A stretch of DNA of 64,000 nt from an uncultured Acetatifactor sp. (GTDB lineage Bacteria > Bacillota > Clostridia > Lachnospirales > Lachnospiraceae), in assembly GCA_947586055.1 (NCBI GenBank), contig CANPXL010000002.1:1-64000 (forward strand). The letters are read 5' to 3'. Both the position numbers and the translations under genes were made by a program. A model generated the notes under the pieces. That model saw only the letters and a list, made by a program, of their open reading frames with translations. It did no database searches and was not told where the DNA came from. Below are positions 9,427 through 19,885 of this stretch, one piece after another. The stretch's first letter is position 1, and each line of letters begins with the position of its first letter.

Positions 9427-10617
9427 TCATCCGCGCCTTGTATATTTGCGCAGCATAGGAATTTTATCATAAATCGTCTGTAATGTATAGTCTATTTCTT
9501 CCATGGTGGTATATACGGAAAAACTGAAGCGCACAGTGGACTCCAGCATCCAGTTCTCCACGCCCATCGCCCGCAGCGTGGCGGAGGGCTGGGGTTTGCG
9601 GGCGGAGCAGGCGCTTCCGGCGGATACGTAAATTCCCTTTTCTTCCAGAGCGTGGAGCAGCACCTCGCTTCGCACATCCCGGAAGGAAGCGCTGACGATA
9701 TGGGGAGCCGTTCCCTCTCCGTCGGGATGATCCGGCAGAAGGCCGTTGATCCTGACTCCGTCCAGCTCTCTCAGCCCCTCGATGAGACGGCGCTTACACC
9801 GGCGCAGTCTCTCCAGATCCCCGTCGAGATGGGCGTACACCAGTTCCGCCGCCTTTGCCGTTCCGGCCGCTCCCGGCACATTTTCCGTGCCCGACCTCAA
9901 GTTCATCTGCTGGCCTCCGCCGTAAAGAATGGGCTGAATCTTCACCTTGTCTCTGATGTAAAGAATACCGGTTCCCTTGGGCCCGTGAATCTTATGCCCG
10001 CTGGCGGAGAGCAGATCGATCCCCATTTTTTTCGGGAAGATCCTCGCTTTGCCGAATCCCTGAACCGCGTCCACATGAAACAGCGTATCGGGATTCATGC
10101 GCTTGATCAGAGCGCCCGCCTCCGCCACAGGCTGCAGAGAGCCCACCTCGTTGTTGGTGTGCATGATGGATACCAGGATGGTATCCCCCGACATTGCGCG
10201 CTGCAAGTCCTCCAATCGGATCCTGCCTGTGCCGTCCACAGGCAGATACGTCACCCGGAAGCCCACGGACTCCAGATAACGCATGGTCTGTAAAACGGCG
10301 GGATGCTCGATCATGGTCGTGATCAGATGATTTCCCCGTCTCCGATTTGCAAAGGCGCAGCCGATCAGCGCCATATTGTCGGACTCCGTTCCGCCGGAAG
10401 TAAAAAAAATTTCCTTTTCCCCCGCTTTCAGCAGTTCCGCGACGGTCTGTCTGGCATAGCGCAGATACTGTTCCGCCTGCATCCCTCTGGTATGAAGACT
10501 GGAAGGGTTCCCATAGTCCTCGCACATGATTTTTGTCACCAATTCCGCCGCTTCAGGAAGCACCCGGGTTGTGGCGGAATTGTCCAAATATACTTCCATA
10601 ATCTCCTCCATTTCCAA
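9427..10617 (-). CDS. Cysteine desulfurase (NifS/IscS-like)
   Basis: MEVYLDNSATTRVLPEAAE, SGHKIHGPKGTG and SAGSACSARKPQPS. Confidence 0.93.
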   Translation of the reverse strand: MEMEEIMEVYLDNSATTRVLPEAAELVTKIMCEDYGNPSSLHTRGMQAEQYLRYARQTVAELLKAGEKEIFFTSGGTESDNMALIGCAFANRRRGNHLITTMIEHPAVLQTMRYLESVGFRVTYLPVDGTGRIRLEDLQRAMSGDTILVSIMHTNNEVGSLQPVAEAGALIKRMNPDTLFHVDAVQGFGKARIFPKKMGIDLLSASGHKIHGPKGTGILYIRDKVKIQPILYGGGQQMNLRSGTENVPGAAGTAKAAELVYAHLDGDLERLRRCKRRLIEGLRELDGVRINGLLPDHPDGEGTAPHIVSASFRDVRSEVLLHALEEKGIYVSAGSACSARKPQPSATLRAMGVENWMLESTVRFSFSVYTTMEEIDYTLQTIYDKIPMLRKYTRRG

Positions 10618-10727
10618 AGCTGAAAATGCAACAGCATATTTCCTTTGTTTATAGCGTATGCCGGAATTGCTGTCCTTGTCAATGTTTGTCGCCTGATGAC
10701 GCAGAACGCCGCAGCGGACAGGTTTCC

Positions 10728-10807
10728 TTCTGTGCGCGCAAAGATCGGGCCTCCGTCAGACGCTTCCCTTCTGTTCGCAAAAATTGGGCCGCCGTCAGAC
10801 GCTTCCC
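10728..10807. repeat. Imperfect tandem duplication (41 + 39 bp) covering the rsmE 3' end
   Basis: ttctgtgcgcgcaaagatcgggcctccgtcagacgcttccc / ttctgttcgcaaaaattgggccgccgtcagacgcttccc, directly adjacent. Confidence 0.8.
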
Positions 10808-11595
10808 TCCAGCCGGTACATGATCCAGGAGAGCACCGTCATTCCCGCCGTCTCCGTGCGCAGGATCCGTTTTCCCAGCGTGACCGGTTCCATACCGCAC
10901 TGAACCGCTTCCCTGATCTCCGTCTCCTCAAAGCCGCCCTCCGGCCCGATGAATACCGCCACGCTCTGCCCCGGCATAAGACCGTCGATTCTTTGCTTTG
11001 TCCGTTCCATTCCTTCCGCCAGCTCATAGGGAATCAATCTGACATCTATGTCAGACGCCATCTCCACCGCCTGCCGGAAGGTTTGAATTTCCGTAACCTC
11101 CGGGATCACAGCGCGCCGGCTCTGTTTTGCGGCAGCCTGAGCGATTCCCTGCCATCTCGCGGTCTTTGCGGCGGCCTTCTTCCCCTCCGGCTTCGCCACG
11201 CAGCGCTTTGCGGTAAAGGGTATGATCCGGTATACACCCAGCTCCACGGCCTTCTGTATGATCGTCTCCATCTTGTCCGCCTTCGGAAGCGCCTGAAACA
11301 GGTACACCTTCGACGGCAGCTCCACGCCGTCCTCCCTGATAAAACGCAGTTCGCATACGACGCGGTCCGGCTCCAGCGTCAGGATCCCGCACCGGTACTC
11401 CTTCCCGTCCGCGCCGTTGCTCACGGAAATTTCCTCCCCCTGCCTCATGCGAAGCACGTTTTTTATATGGTTGACGTCGGAGCCCGTTATAATGACACGT
11501 TTGTCATTTAAATTGATTTGGGATGGTTCCACAAAAAAACGGTACATCGTCGTTTCCTCTACTTTTCTTCTCTGCGGGCCGTTACGCTGACCCAT
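10795..11595 (-). CDS. rsmE: 16S rRNA m3U1498 methyltransferase RsmE
   Basis: MYRFFVEPSQI... HIKNVLRMRQGEEI and FIGPEGGFEETEI. Confidence 0.92.
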   Translation of the reverse strand: MGQRNGPQRRKVEETTMYRFFVEPSQINLNDKRVIITGSDVNHIKNVLRMRQGEEISVSNGADGKEYRCGILTLEPDRVVCELRFIREDGVELPSKVYLFQALPKADKMETIIQKAVELGVYRIIPFTAKRCVAKPEGKKAAAKTARWQGIAQAAAKQSRRAVIPEVTEIQTFRQAVEMASDIDVRLIPYELAEGMERTKQRIDGLMPGQSVAVFIGPEGGFEETEIREAVQCGMEPVTLGKRILRTETAGMTVLSWIMYRLEGSV

Positions 11596-12551
11596 TCTCC
11601 CTGACGCGTCACCTCCGTCACCGTCAGGCCGGCCGCCTTTATGGCCCCGATCACAGTCTCTTCCTTGTCGTCGATGATGCCGGACGTAATGTAGACGCCG
11701 CCCTTCTTCAGCGCGCCCACGGCCACGGGAGTCAGGGGCACCAATACCTCCGCAAGAATGTTTGCCACCACAATGTCATATTTCTCATGGCCCACCCTGT
11801 CCTGAATCTCTTTCTCCGTGATGACATTGCCGATCAGACATTCAAACTGTTCCGGCGCAATGCCGTTGGCCTGACAATTCTGTGCTACAGCCTCCGCCGC
11901 GCACACGTCGAGGTCCGTTCCCAACGCGTGCTTCGCCCCGAACATCAGCGAAAGGATCGACAGAATTCCGCTTCCCGTGCCCACATCCAGCAGTTCCGTG
12001 TCCGGCGTGACATATTTTTTCAGCTGCCGGATGCAGAGCTGGGTCGTCTCATGCTTCCCCGTGCCGAAAGCGGTTCCGGGATCAATGTGCAGCACCATCT
12101 TTCCTTCATCTTCCGGCTTTACATCCTCCCAGGACGGAATTATAAGGATATCGTCGATATAAAACTGATGAAAATACTGCTTCCAGTTGTTGATCCAGTC
12201 GATATCCTGCGTTTCCTCCACCGCGATGGAGCCGTCGCCGATGTCGCAGAACTGCCGGAGTCCGTCCAGCTCTCTCCCAATGTCGGCGAGCAGGGAATCC
12301 ACATCCGTCTTTCTCCCCTGAACTTCAAGCGTCCCGTCCTCGCCCTTCTCCACGAAAAAGCTCAGAAAGGCGATCCCGTCGTCCTTCGGCCCTTCCGGCA
12401 GAATATCCACAAACATCTGCTCTTTCTCCAGCGCCGTCAGGGGCACGTTATCCTCTATCTGGGCGCCTTTCAGCCCCATGTCGTAAAGCGTGCTGACAAT
12501 AATGTCTTCCGCATCCGTAACCGTCCTGATCTTAAATTTTACCCATTTCAT
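11559..12551 (-). CDS. prmA: Ribosomal protein L11 methyltransferase
   Basis: DPGTAFGTGKHETTQLCIRQL and LLDVGTGSGILSI. Confidence 0.93.
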   Translation of the reverse strand: MKWVKFKIRTVTDAEDIIVSTLYDMGLKGAQIEDNVPLTALEKEQMFVDILPEGPKDDGIAFLSFFVEKGEDGTLEVQGRKTDVDSLLADIGRELDGLRQFCDIGDGSIAVEETQDIDWINNWKQYFHQFYIDDILIIPSWEDVKPEDEGKMVLHIDPGTAFGTGKHETTQLCIRQLKKYVTPDTELLDVGTGSGILSILSLMFGAKHALGTDLDVCAAEAVAQNCQANGIAPEQFECLIGNVITEKEIQDRVGHEKYDIVVANILAEVLVPLTPVAVGALKKGGVYITSGIIDDKEETVIGAIKAAGLTVTEVTRQGEWVSVTARREEK

Positions 12552-12585
12552 ACGATACCTCCCGCCATCCGGCGTTTGTTTTGTT

Positions 12586-14133
12586 TCACGGCGCGACGCT
12601 CCGGTCTTCTCCGCGTTCCGCCTCAGACCGCTCGTTTTCCTGTCTTCTCACGACAGACTCACAGATCCCAAGCAGCAGAAAAAACAACGGCGTACTCATA
12701 ACCTGCTGAAAGCTCACAAGAGAATTTACTCCGTACAGCACAAGACCCAGCATACCCGCCAGAGATCCCCGATACCTGCGAACGGCCGAAAAATAAAGCG
12801 CGGCCGCGCCGCAAAGTCCCGGTATTCCCATGTTGACCAGATGATTCAGGCCCTGATTGTGGGCGTTGACAAAGACCGCGTCCGCAAAATGTCCTTCTAC
12901 CGCGGGCAGCTGCGTTGGGGAAAAGTGGGAATAAACGTACGCCCCGAAACAGTCCGGCCCCGCCCCCAGCAGCTTTTGTTTCAGATCCCCCTGCAGAAAA
13001 CTCCGCCACGCCAGCTTCCAGAGCGCGCCCCGGCCGGTCAGCCAGCCCTCCGTCCCGGTCAGCCGGGCCAGATACAGCGCGCCTGCGGCTGCCCCGGCGG
13101 CGATCCCCGAGATCACAAGTCCCAGCCAAATGCCCTTTCGGATCTTCTCCTTTCGGGATTCCGCCGTTTCCCCCTTCTCAAGCCTGCGGACCGCATCATA
13201 CAGTCCCAGACAGGCCAGACCCAGGATCCACCAGCCATTCCAGAGAAACACTTCGATTCCCGGCCCGTCCGCAGGCAGGGATTTCAGCGCCTTTTCCCCC
13301 AGAAACGCCGCGGCCCGTCCGTAAACCGAAAGCGCAAACGCCGTTCCCGCTGCCAGCAGGAGCGTCCTTCCGATCCCTTCCGGGTTGCCTCGGCTTTTCA
13401 GCAGGCACACGCCAAGGCAGGCCGCCGCCAGCACAAATCCCGTATCGCTTCCCTGAATGCCCAGAAGCGCCAGTCCCAGAACGCTTACAGCAAATAAAAG
13501 GCGGCGCTTTCCCGCTCTTTTCGCCTTCAGATATCCCGCCACAGGCAGGGAAAGCGCCACCGCACAGTACCCGCAGAACCAATTGATGTTTCCCACAGTG
13601 GAGATCAGATGGCTGTACTCCCATGTCTCTGGGCCAAAACCCTTCCGAAGCCCGAGAGGATCCAGCCCCAGACGGCTGCAGAATCCCAGCAGAACCACCA
13701 GAAAAAACCCCGTCTCCCAACAGGAAACGGTCCATCCGCTTCTGCGGCAGGTTCTGGAAACGAAAAAATAAATTCCCACGAATAACAGCTGGGACAGGGC
13801 TCCCATGTACCACTCCGGACTGCCCGTCCACGCCAGAGAACCGTAACTGCTGCATACGGCGGAAACCGCCGCCCATCCTCCGTAACAGAGCATGCACCAG
13901 TCCACAGGGCAAAACGCCGGGGTCTGTCTCCGGATCCCGGTTCTTTTTTTCAACGCCCATTCCACAGCGCCGGCAGCCCCGGCCAGACCGAGACAGAACA
14001 GAGATATGTTCCGGAACAGGGCGTACTTGGAATCGCCCAGCAGCGCATACGTCCCCCGGGTGTACAGCGGCAGCGCCGCAGCCACCGCCACAATGTAAAA
14101 ATCGCAAAGCGTTCCCGTAAAATCTTTTCTCAT
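12586..14133 (-). CDS. O-antigen ligase-like polytopic membrane protein
   Basis: Many TM segments with VNAHNQGLNHLVNMGIPGL, typical of the Wzy_C/O-antigen ligase family; start taken at the internal ATG 14133. Confidence 0.75.
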   Translation of the reverse strand: MRKDFTGTLCDFYIVAVAAALPLYTRGTYALLGDSKYALFRNISLFCLGLAGAAGAVEWALKKRTGIRRQTPAFCPVDWCMLCYGGWAAVSAVCSSYGSLAWTGSPEWYMGALSQLLFVGIYFFVSRTCRRSGWTVSCWETGFFLVVLLGFCSRLGLDPLGLRKGFGPETWEYSHLISTVGNINWFCGYCAVALSLPVAGYLKAKRAGKRRLLFAVSVLGLALLGIQGSDTGFVLAAACLGVCLLKSRGNPEGIGRTLLLAAGTAFALSVYGRAAAFLGEKALKSLPADGPGIEVFLWNGWWILGLACLGLYDAVRRLEKGETAESRKEKIRKGIWLGLVISGIAAGAAAGALYLARLTGTEGWLTGRGALWKLAWRSFLQGDLKQKLLGAGPDCFGAYVYSHFSPTQLPAVEGHFADAVFVNAHNQGLNHLVNMGIPGLCGAAALYFSAVRRYRGSLAGMLGLVLYGVNSLVSFQQVMSTPLFFLLLGICESVVRRQENERSEAERGEDRSVAP

Positions 14134-14157
14134 GAATTTCGTCCGCCAACACGGCAA

Positions 14158-14190
14158 AAGGATTGCTGGGCAAACAGCAATCCCTTTCAC
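14158..14190 (-). terminator. Terminator of the hrcA-grpE-dnaK-dnaJ operon
   Basis: AAAGGGATTGCTGTTTGCCCAGCAATCCTTTT hairpin downstream of dnaJ. Confidence 0.75.
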
Positions 14191-14210
14191 TGAAAATACG
14201 GCTGCGCCTG

Positions 14211-15392
14211 TTATTTCCAGAATTTCTTTTTTCTGTTATCCTTACTGTCCCTGGCGTCTGCGTCGGCGTCAGAAGCAGACGCGTTTTTCGCCGCGTTGAG
14301 CGTGTCTCCCGTGAGTTCGTCGAACTGTCGGAGCAGCTCCTTCGCCTCCGGCCTGATCCTGTCGGGCACCTGCACCACCAGCGTCACATAATGATCGCCC
14401 CTGACGTCTTTGTTTCTCCAGGAGGGAACGCCTTTTCCCCGCAGCCGGACTCTGGTATCCGTCTGGGTTCCGGGACGCACGTCATAAATCACCTTCCCGT
14501 CCACGGTATCGATGAGGATCTCTCCCCCCAGCGCCGCAACCGCAAAAGACACGGGCACCGTGGAATAAATATCGAAATCCTGTCTCTGGAAAATAGGATG
14601 CCGTCCTACGATCACTTCGATCAGCACGTCTCCTCTGGGGCCTCCGTTGACGCCCGGTTCTCCCAGCCCCGGCATACGGGTGGACTGACCGTTGTCAATA
14701 CCGGCCGGAATATCCACGGAATAACGCTTCTTCATGGGAATATATCCCGTCCCGTGGCAATCGGCGCATTTTTCCCGGATAACCTTTCCGGTTCCTTGAC
14801 AGTCGGGACAGACCTGAACGCTGCGCGTGGTTCCGAAAAAGATCTGCTGCGTAATGACGATCTGACCCTTGCCGCCGCACCTGCTGCAGGTCTCCGGCGT
14901 CGTGCCGGGCTTTGCGCCGGAACCGTTACAGGTCTTACAGGTTTCTTTTACATTCAGTTCGATTTCTTTTTTGCAGCCGAAAACCGCTTCCTCAAAGGTA
15001 ATTCTCACGCTGGTGCGCAGATTGGCGCCCTTCATGGGGCCGTTGCTGCGGCCTCTGGAACTGCTGCGGCCGGTTCCGAAAAGATCGCCGAAAATATCGC
15101 CAAAGATATCGCCGAAATCCGCGCCGCTGAAATCAAAGCCGCCCGAACCGCCGAACCCGCCGTCAAAAGCGGAATGACCAAACTGATCGTACTGGCGTCT
15201 CTTCTCCGGATCGCTGAGCACCGCATAAGCTTCGGAAGCTTCCTTGAATTTTTTCTCAGCTTCGGCATCACCCGGATTTACATCCGGATGATACTTCTTC
15301 GCAAGAGCTCTGTATGCTTTTTTGATCGCCGCGTCGTCCGCGTTCTTTTCAACACCCAGGACCTCATAATAGTCCCGCTTTTGCTCTGCCAT
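14211..15392 (-). CDS. dnaJ: Chaperone DnaJ
   Basis: J domain [30 protein letters not shown] and four CxxCxGxG zinc repeats. Confidence 0.97.
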   Translation of the reverse strand: MAEQKRDYYEVLGVEKNADDAAIKKAYRALAKKYHPDVNPGDAEAEKKFKEASEAYAVLSDPEKRRQYDQFGHSAFDGGFGGSGGFDFSGADFGDIFGDIFGDLFGTGRSSSRGRSNGPMKGANLRTSVRITFEEAVFGCKKEIELNVKETCKTCNGSGAKPGTTPETCSRCGGKGQIVITQQIFFGTTRSVQVCPDCQGTGKVIREKCADCHGTGYIPMKKRYSVDIPAGIDNGQSTRMPGLGEPGVNGGPRGDVLIEVIVGRHPIFQRQDFDIYSTVPVSFAVAALGGEILIDTVDGKVIYDVRPGTQTDTRVRLRGKGVPSWRNKDVRGDHYVTLVVQVPDRIRPEAKELLRQFDELTGDTLNAAKNASASDADADARDSKDNRKKKFWK

Positions 15393-15406
15393 AGCTGCAC
15401 CTCAAA

Positions 15407-17278
15407 TTATACTTCACGGAAATCTCCGTCGATCACGTCGTCCTGAGGGGCGGAACCGCTCTCAGCCGCGCCTCCCATATCAGGAGCGGGGCCCGCCGCG
15501 CCCTGCTGCGCCTGCTGCATATTCTCGTACATCCTGGTAAACAGGCTCTGAGCGCTGTTCGTCAGCTTTTCTTTTGCCGCTTTCAGCTCGTCGATATCGC
15601 TGTCGCTCATCTCCTGATCCTTGGTTCTCTCCAGGATCGCCTTTATCGCGTCAAGATCCGCCTGAACCGCAGACTTATCGCTGTCGCTGATCTTGTCGCC
15701 CACTTCCTCCAGGGCCTTTTCGGTCTGGAAGACAAACGCGTCGGCGTCATTTCTTGTCTCGATGGCTTCCTTGCGCTTTCTGTCCTGAGCTTCAAACTCG
15801 GCGGCTTCCTTCACGGCTCTCTCAATGTCTTCATCGGACATATTGGAGCCTGCGGTAATGGTAATATGCTGCTCCTTGCCGGTTCCAAGATCCTTTGCGG
15901 ACACGTTTACGATACCGTTTGCATCGATGTCGAAGGTAACTTCGATCTGAGGCACCCCTCTTCTTGCGGGAGGGATCCCATCCAGACGGAACTGTCCGAG
16001 GGACTTGTTGTCCTTCGCAAACTGTCTTTCACCCTGTACCACGTTGATATCCACAGCCGTCTGGTTGTCTGCGGCGGTGGAGAAGACCTGACTCTTCTTG
16101 GTAGGAATGGTGGTATTTCTCTCGATCAGCCTGGTTGCAACGCCGCCCATGGTCTCGATGGAAAGGGACAGAGGCGTTACATCCAGAAGCAGGATCTCAC
16201 CCGCGCCGGCGTCGCCCGCCAGTTTTCCTCCCTGTACGGAAGCGCCGATGGCAACGCACTCGTCGGGATTCAAAGATTTGCTGGGCTCCTTGCCGGTGAG
16301 CTGTCTTACTTTTTCCTGAACCGCGGGAATACGGGTGGAGCCGCCTACCAGCAGCACCTGTCCCAGATCCGCGTTGGTCAGCCCGGCGTCCTTCATGGCG
16401 TTCTGAACCGGGATCGCGGTCTTATCGACCAGATCTCTGGTCAGCTCGTCGAACTGAGCGCGGCTTAAGTTCATGTCAAAATGCTTGGGGCCGTCCGCGG
16501 TGGCGGTGATAAAAGGCAGGTTAATGTTGGTGGTCATGGCGCTGGAAAGCTCCTTCTTGGCCTTCTCCGCCGCCTCCTTCAGTCTCTGCATCGCCATCTT
16601 GTCGCCGGAGAGGTCTACACCCTCCGTCTTTTTAAACTCGGACAGCATCCACTGGATGATCTTCTCGTCAAAGTCGTCGCCGCCAAGGTGCGTATCGCCG
16701 TTGGTCGCCAGCACGGAGATGACGCCGTCGCCGATCTCGATAATGGAGACGTCGAAGGTACCGCCGCCAAGGTCATATACCATGATGTTCTGCTCTTTTT
16801 CATTGTCCAGGCCGTAAGCCAGCGCAGCCGCGGTGGGCTCGTTGATGATACGCTTTACCTCCAGTCCGGCGATCTTTCCAGCGTCCTTGGTCGCCTGACG
16901 CTGCGCGTCGTTAAAGTATGCGGGAACGGTGATCACCGCATCCGTCACCTTCTCGCCCAGATAGCTTTCCGCGTCCGCCTTCAGCTTCTGCAGAATCATG
17001 GCGGAAATCTGCTGGGGAGAGTATTTCTTGCCGTCGATGGTACGTCCTCTGTCCGTACCCATATCCCTCTTGATCGAAGAGATCGTCTTCTCCGCGTTGG
17101 TGACGGCCTGACGCTTTGCCGGCTCGCCGATCAGTCTCTCGCCGGTCTTTGTAAACGCGACGACGGAAGGTGTGGTCCTTGCGCCCTCGGCGTTTGCGAT
17201 AACGGTGGGCTTGCCGCCCTCCATCACAGCCACGCAGCTGTTTGTTGTTCCAAGGTCGATACCGATAATCTTGCTCAT
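15407..17278 (-). CDS. dnaK: Molecular chaperone DnaK
   Basis: [22 protein letters not shown], full-length Hsp70. Confidence 0.98.
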   Translation of the reverse strand: MSKIIGIDLGTTNSCVAVMEGGKPTVIANAEGARTTPSVVAFTKTGERLIGEPAKRQAVTNAEKTISSIKRDMGTDRGRTIDGKKYSPQQISAMILQKLKADAESYLGEKVTDAVITVPAYFNDAQRQATKDAGKIAGLEVKRIINEPTAAALAYGLDNEKEQNIMVYDLGGGTFDVSIIEIGDGVISVLATNGDTHLGGDDFDEKIIQWMLSEFKKTEGVDLSGDKMAMQRLKEAAEKAKKELSSAMTTNINLPFITATADGPKHFDMNLSRAQFDELTRDLVDKTAIPVQNAMKDAGLTNADLGQVLLVGGSTRIPAVQEKVRQLTGKEPSKSLNPDECVAIGASVQGGKLAGDAGAGEILLLDVTPLSLSIETMGGVATRLIERNTTIPTKKSQVFSTAADNQTAVDINVVQGERQFAKDNKSLGQFRLDGIPPARRGVPQIEVTFDIDANGIVNVSAKDLGTGKEQHITITAGSNMSDEDIERAVKEAAEFEAQDRKRKEAIETRNDADAFVFQTEKALEEVGDKISDSDKSAVQADLDAIKAILERTKDQEMSDSDIDELKAAKEKLTNSAQSLFTRMYENMQQAQQGAAGPAPDMGGAAESGSAPQDDVIDGDFREV

Positions 17279-17323
17279 GTTTTATATCCTCCTACTCTTT
17301 TTCTCTATCCTGAAATTTGTTTG

Positions 17324-18043
17324 TTATTCCACTACCGCCACCATACTGTGACGCACCACGCTGTCTCTGTATGTGTAGCCTTTCTGCAGTTCCTGCGCCA
17401 CCACGCCGGATTCGTACTCCTCGCTGGCGACCTGCATCACCGCGTTGTGAAGGCTGGGATCGAACTCCCTGCCCACGGCCTCTATGGGTTTTACGCCGAT
17501 ATTGTCCAGTTCCGTCAGCAGCTGTCTGTAGACGCGGTTCATCCCGTCGACAAAGGGGTCTTCCCTCTGTTCCTCCGGCACCGTTGCAAGTCCTCTCTCA
17601 AAATTATCTACAACCGGAAGGATCTTCTCGATGACGCTCCTGGCGCCCGTCTCAAACATCGCCTGTTTTTCCCGGTCCGTGCGCCTGCGGAAATTTTCAA
17701 ATTCTGCCATCTGGCGCTTTACTCTGTCTTCCAGCTGTGCGATCTGCTCCTTCAGCACATCCGTTTTTTTATCCTGCCTGGCCTGCTTCTTTGCCGCTCT
17801 TTTCTCGGCGCGGTTCCCAGCGTCCCCGGGTTCCCCGCCCTCCGGCGTCTCTTCGGACTGCTCCGTCTCTTCAGCCTCCGCCGCCATCTCGGCCTGCGCC
17901 GTCTCTCCGGGTTCCGCCGCCGTCTCGGCCTGTGCCGTCTCTTCGGTTCCCGGCGTCTCTTCCGCCCGTGCTGTCTCTTCTGCTTCCGCCGTCTCTTCGA
18001 CCCCGGAAATGTGATCTTCCTTTCTCTTTTCCTGTTCCGCCAT
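17324..18043 (-). CDS. grpE: Nucleotide exchange factor GrpE with a long acidic repetitive N-terminus
   Basis: ENFRRRTDREKQ and LPVVDNFERGLA; start at MAEQEKRKEDH (18043). Confidence 0.94.
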   Translation of the reverse strand: MAEQEKRKEDHISGVEETAEAEETARAEETPGTEETAQAETAAEPGETAQAEMAAEAEETEQSEETPEGGEPGDAGNRAEKRAAKKQARQDKKTDVLKEQIAQLEDRVKRQMAEFENFRRRTDREKQAMFETGARSVIEKILPVVDNFERGLATVPEEQREDPFVDGMNRVYRQLLTELDNIGVKPIEAVGREFDPSLHNAVMQVASEEYESGVVAQELQKGYTYRDSVVRHSMVAVVE

Positions 18044-18059
18044 ATACTCTGTCCTTTCT

Positions 18060-19088
18060 CTACCTGTCGTCCTTCCGATACAGCTCGTCAAGCTGTGTCT
18101 GTATGGTCCTGAGCGTTCCCACGACCCTGTCATAATCCATTCTCTTCGGGCCGACGATACCGATGGTGCCCTTCATGCCTCCGCCCAGTTCGTAGGTGGC
18201 CGTGACGACGCTGCAGTCGCGCATGCTCTGTACCTGCGACTCCGCGCCGATATAAACCTGAATGCCGGTGTTTCCGTTCTCCGACCCGGCGTCCTGGAGC
18301 AATTCCCCCAGCAGCTGTTTTTCCTCAAAGGTATTGATCAGCTCGCTGGCCTTTTCCTGATCCGCCAGTTCCGGATAGCGGAAGATATTGTTGGTCCCGC
18401 TTGTATAGATCTCAAGGTCCTCTTCGTTCCTTATCCCTTCCGCCACGGCGTCGATGACGTCGCCCACGATATCGCCGTGGATCCCGGCCTGCTGCTTCAT
18501 CACGGAGATCATCCCAAGACTGATCTCGTCAATGGAAAGACCGTTCAGGTGCGAATTCAGCAGAATATTCAGTTTCAGCAGCGTCTCGTCGTCCAGCTCT
18601 TCCTTCACGGAAAGAATACTGTTCTTGATCACATTGCCTTCAATGACGATCACAGCGAGAATCTGATTCGCTTCCACCTTGGACAGCTGTATAAATTTCA
18701 GCTTGTTCCGCTTGGTCTGGGGCGCGGAGATCATTGTGGCGTACCGGGTATTCTGCGCCAGGACCCTCACGATCTGCTTCAGAAGCGTCTCCATCTTATC
18801 CTGACGCTCTACCAGCATCTCCTTCATCTCAACGACTTCCCGCTCTTTCTCTTCCATCATGGTATCTACATAGAGACGATACCCCTTGTCGGAAGGGATC
18901 CTGCCCGCGGAAGTGTGTGGCTGGAGAATATATCCCATCTCTTCCAGATCCGCCATCTCGTTGCGGATGGTCGCCGAACTCAGGTTCAGATCCGTATATT
19001 TTGAAATAGTCCTGCTGCCCACCGGTTCGCCGGTCTCAAGGTAGTTACGGATAACCGCCTGAAGGATTTTCTTTTTCCGCTCATCCAG
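18060..19088 (-). CDS. hrcA: Heat-inducible transcription repressor HrcA (start codon uncertain)
   Basis: LDERKKKILQAVIRNYLETGEPVGSRTISKYTDLNLSSATIRNEMADLEEMGYI; the tracked start at 19190 is the TTG of the -35 box, so the true start lies downstream. Confidence 0.92.
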   Translation of the reverse strand: MDERKKKILQAVIRNYLETGEPVGSRTISKYTDLNLSSATIRNEMADLEEMGYILQPHTSAGRIPSDKGYRLYVDTMMEEKEREVVEMKEMLVERQDKMETLLKQIVRVLAQNTRYATMISAPQTKRNKLKFIQLSKVEANQILAVIVIEGNVIKNSILSVKEELDDETLLKLNILLNSHLNGLSIDEISLGMISVMKQQAGIHGDIVGDVIDAVAEGIRNEEDLEIYTSGTNNIFRYPELADQEKASELINTFEEKQLLGELLQDAGSENGNTGIQVYIGAESQVQSMRDCSVVTATYELGGGMKGTIGIVGPKRMDYDRVVGTLRTIQTQLDELYRKDDR

Positions 19089-19120
19089 TTCCGTTTCCGC
19101 CGCCTCCCTTCCCGGCTCTG

Positions 19121-19147
19121 TTAGCACTCGTTTAAAGAGAGTGCTAA
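19121..19147. promoter_or_regulatory. CIRCE operator (HrcA binding site)
   Basis: Perfect TTAGCACTC-N9-GAGTGCTAA. Confidence 0.97.
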
Positions 19148-19161
19148 CATTCGCTATCCAT

Positions 19162-19190
19162 AAAATATCACTTACCCTATCTATTGTCAA
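19162..19190 (-). promoter_or_regulatory. SigA promoter of hrcA-grpE-dnaK-dnaJ
   Basis: TTGACA-N17-TATTTT on the minus strand immediately upstream of CIRCE. Confidence 0.82.
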
Positions 19191-19224
19191 CTGATTTATT
19201 TCAATTTATTTCTAAAATAATTAT

Positions 19225-19259
19225 AAAAAGCGGCATGGCCCGCACGCCACGCCGCTTTT
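19225..19259 (-). terminator. Terminator of the DUF6465 gene
   Basis: AAAAGCGGCGTGGCGTGCGGGCCATGCCGCTTTTT. Confidence 0.8.
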
Positions 19260-19283
19260 CGTGTTTTCCGCTATGTAGCTTCC

Positions 19284-19712
19284 TCAGATATTGAAGAAGC
19301 CGGTAAACTCCTGATTCATTACATAATACACCTTGTTTTCCTCAGGCTTTACATAAAGATCGATGGAAGCCAGCTCTCTCACCTTCTGCTTGAGGTCGTA
19401 TTTCCATACGTCCTGCGCTATCTTGATCAGTTCCTCCTGGGAATAGGACTTTCCTGCGAACTGAATGTGGACGGCAGTCTTCTGGTCCGCCTTCTTTACG
19501 GTCTTCCTTGCAGCAGGCTTTTTCGCCGTGCTCTTCCTTGCGGTCTTTTGTGTCTCTTCCTTCTTTACTTCTTTCTTTGCTTCTTTCGCTTCCGTTCCGG
19601 ACGCTTTTACCTCCGCCTTGGGGGCTTCGGTCCTGGAGCCCGCGGTTTCAGCCTTTACAGTGTTCTCTGTAAGTTTGTCTGCGGGTTTTACGGTCTTCTT
19701 CGGTGCTGCCAT
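19284..19712 (-). CDS. DUF6465-like protein with a Lys/Ala-rich histone-H1-like N-terminal tail
   Basis: KKEVKKEETQKTARKSTAKKPAARKTVKKADQ tail plus C-terminal VHIQFAGKSYSQEELIKIAQDVWKYD domain. Confidence 0.75.
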   Translation of the reverse strand: MAAPKKTVKPADKLTENTVKAETAGSRTEAPKAEVKASGTEAKEAKKEVKKEETQKTARKSTAKKPAARKTVKKADQKTAVHIQFAGKSYSQEELIKIAQDVWKYDLKQKVRELASIDLYVKPEENKVYYVMNQEFTGFFNI

Positions 19713-19885
19713 GTCAATCTCTCCCTTCCTGCATGTGCGATCTATGATCCGTTTACCTTACTCCTCAACAAGCCTTCTACCGATTCTTAATATGCCTGCC
19801 AAAAATAAGTTTATTCTATTTCGTAAAAAATGTCAACAATAACGATATTTTTCTTTTTTTCCGCCGCCCCGTCACGGGCATCCGG

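Noticed and set aside
16481-18112. 543-aa plus-strand ORF opposite dnaK/grpE
   Set aside because: Antisense shadow; its tail (RRLFGLLRLFSLRRHLGLRRL) merely mirrors the repetitive grpE 5' end.
19088-19190. Tracked hrcA N-terminus MTIDRVSDILWIANVSTLFKR
   Set aside because: Lies in promoter/CIRCE DNA and begins at the -35 box; not likely translated.
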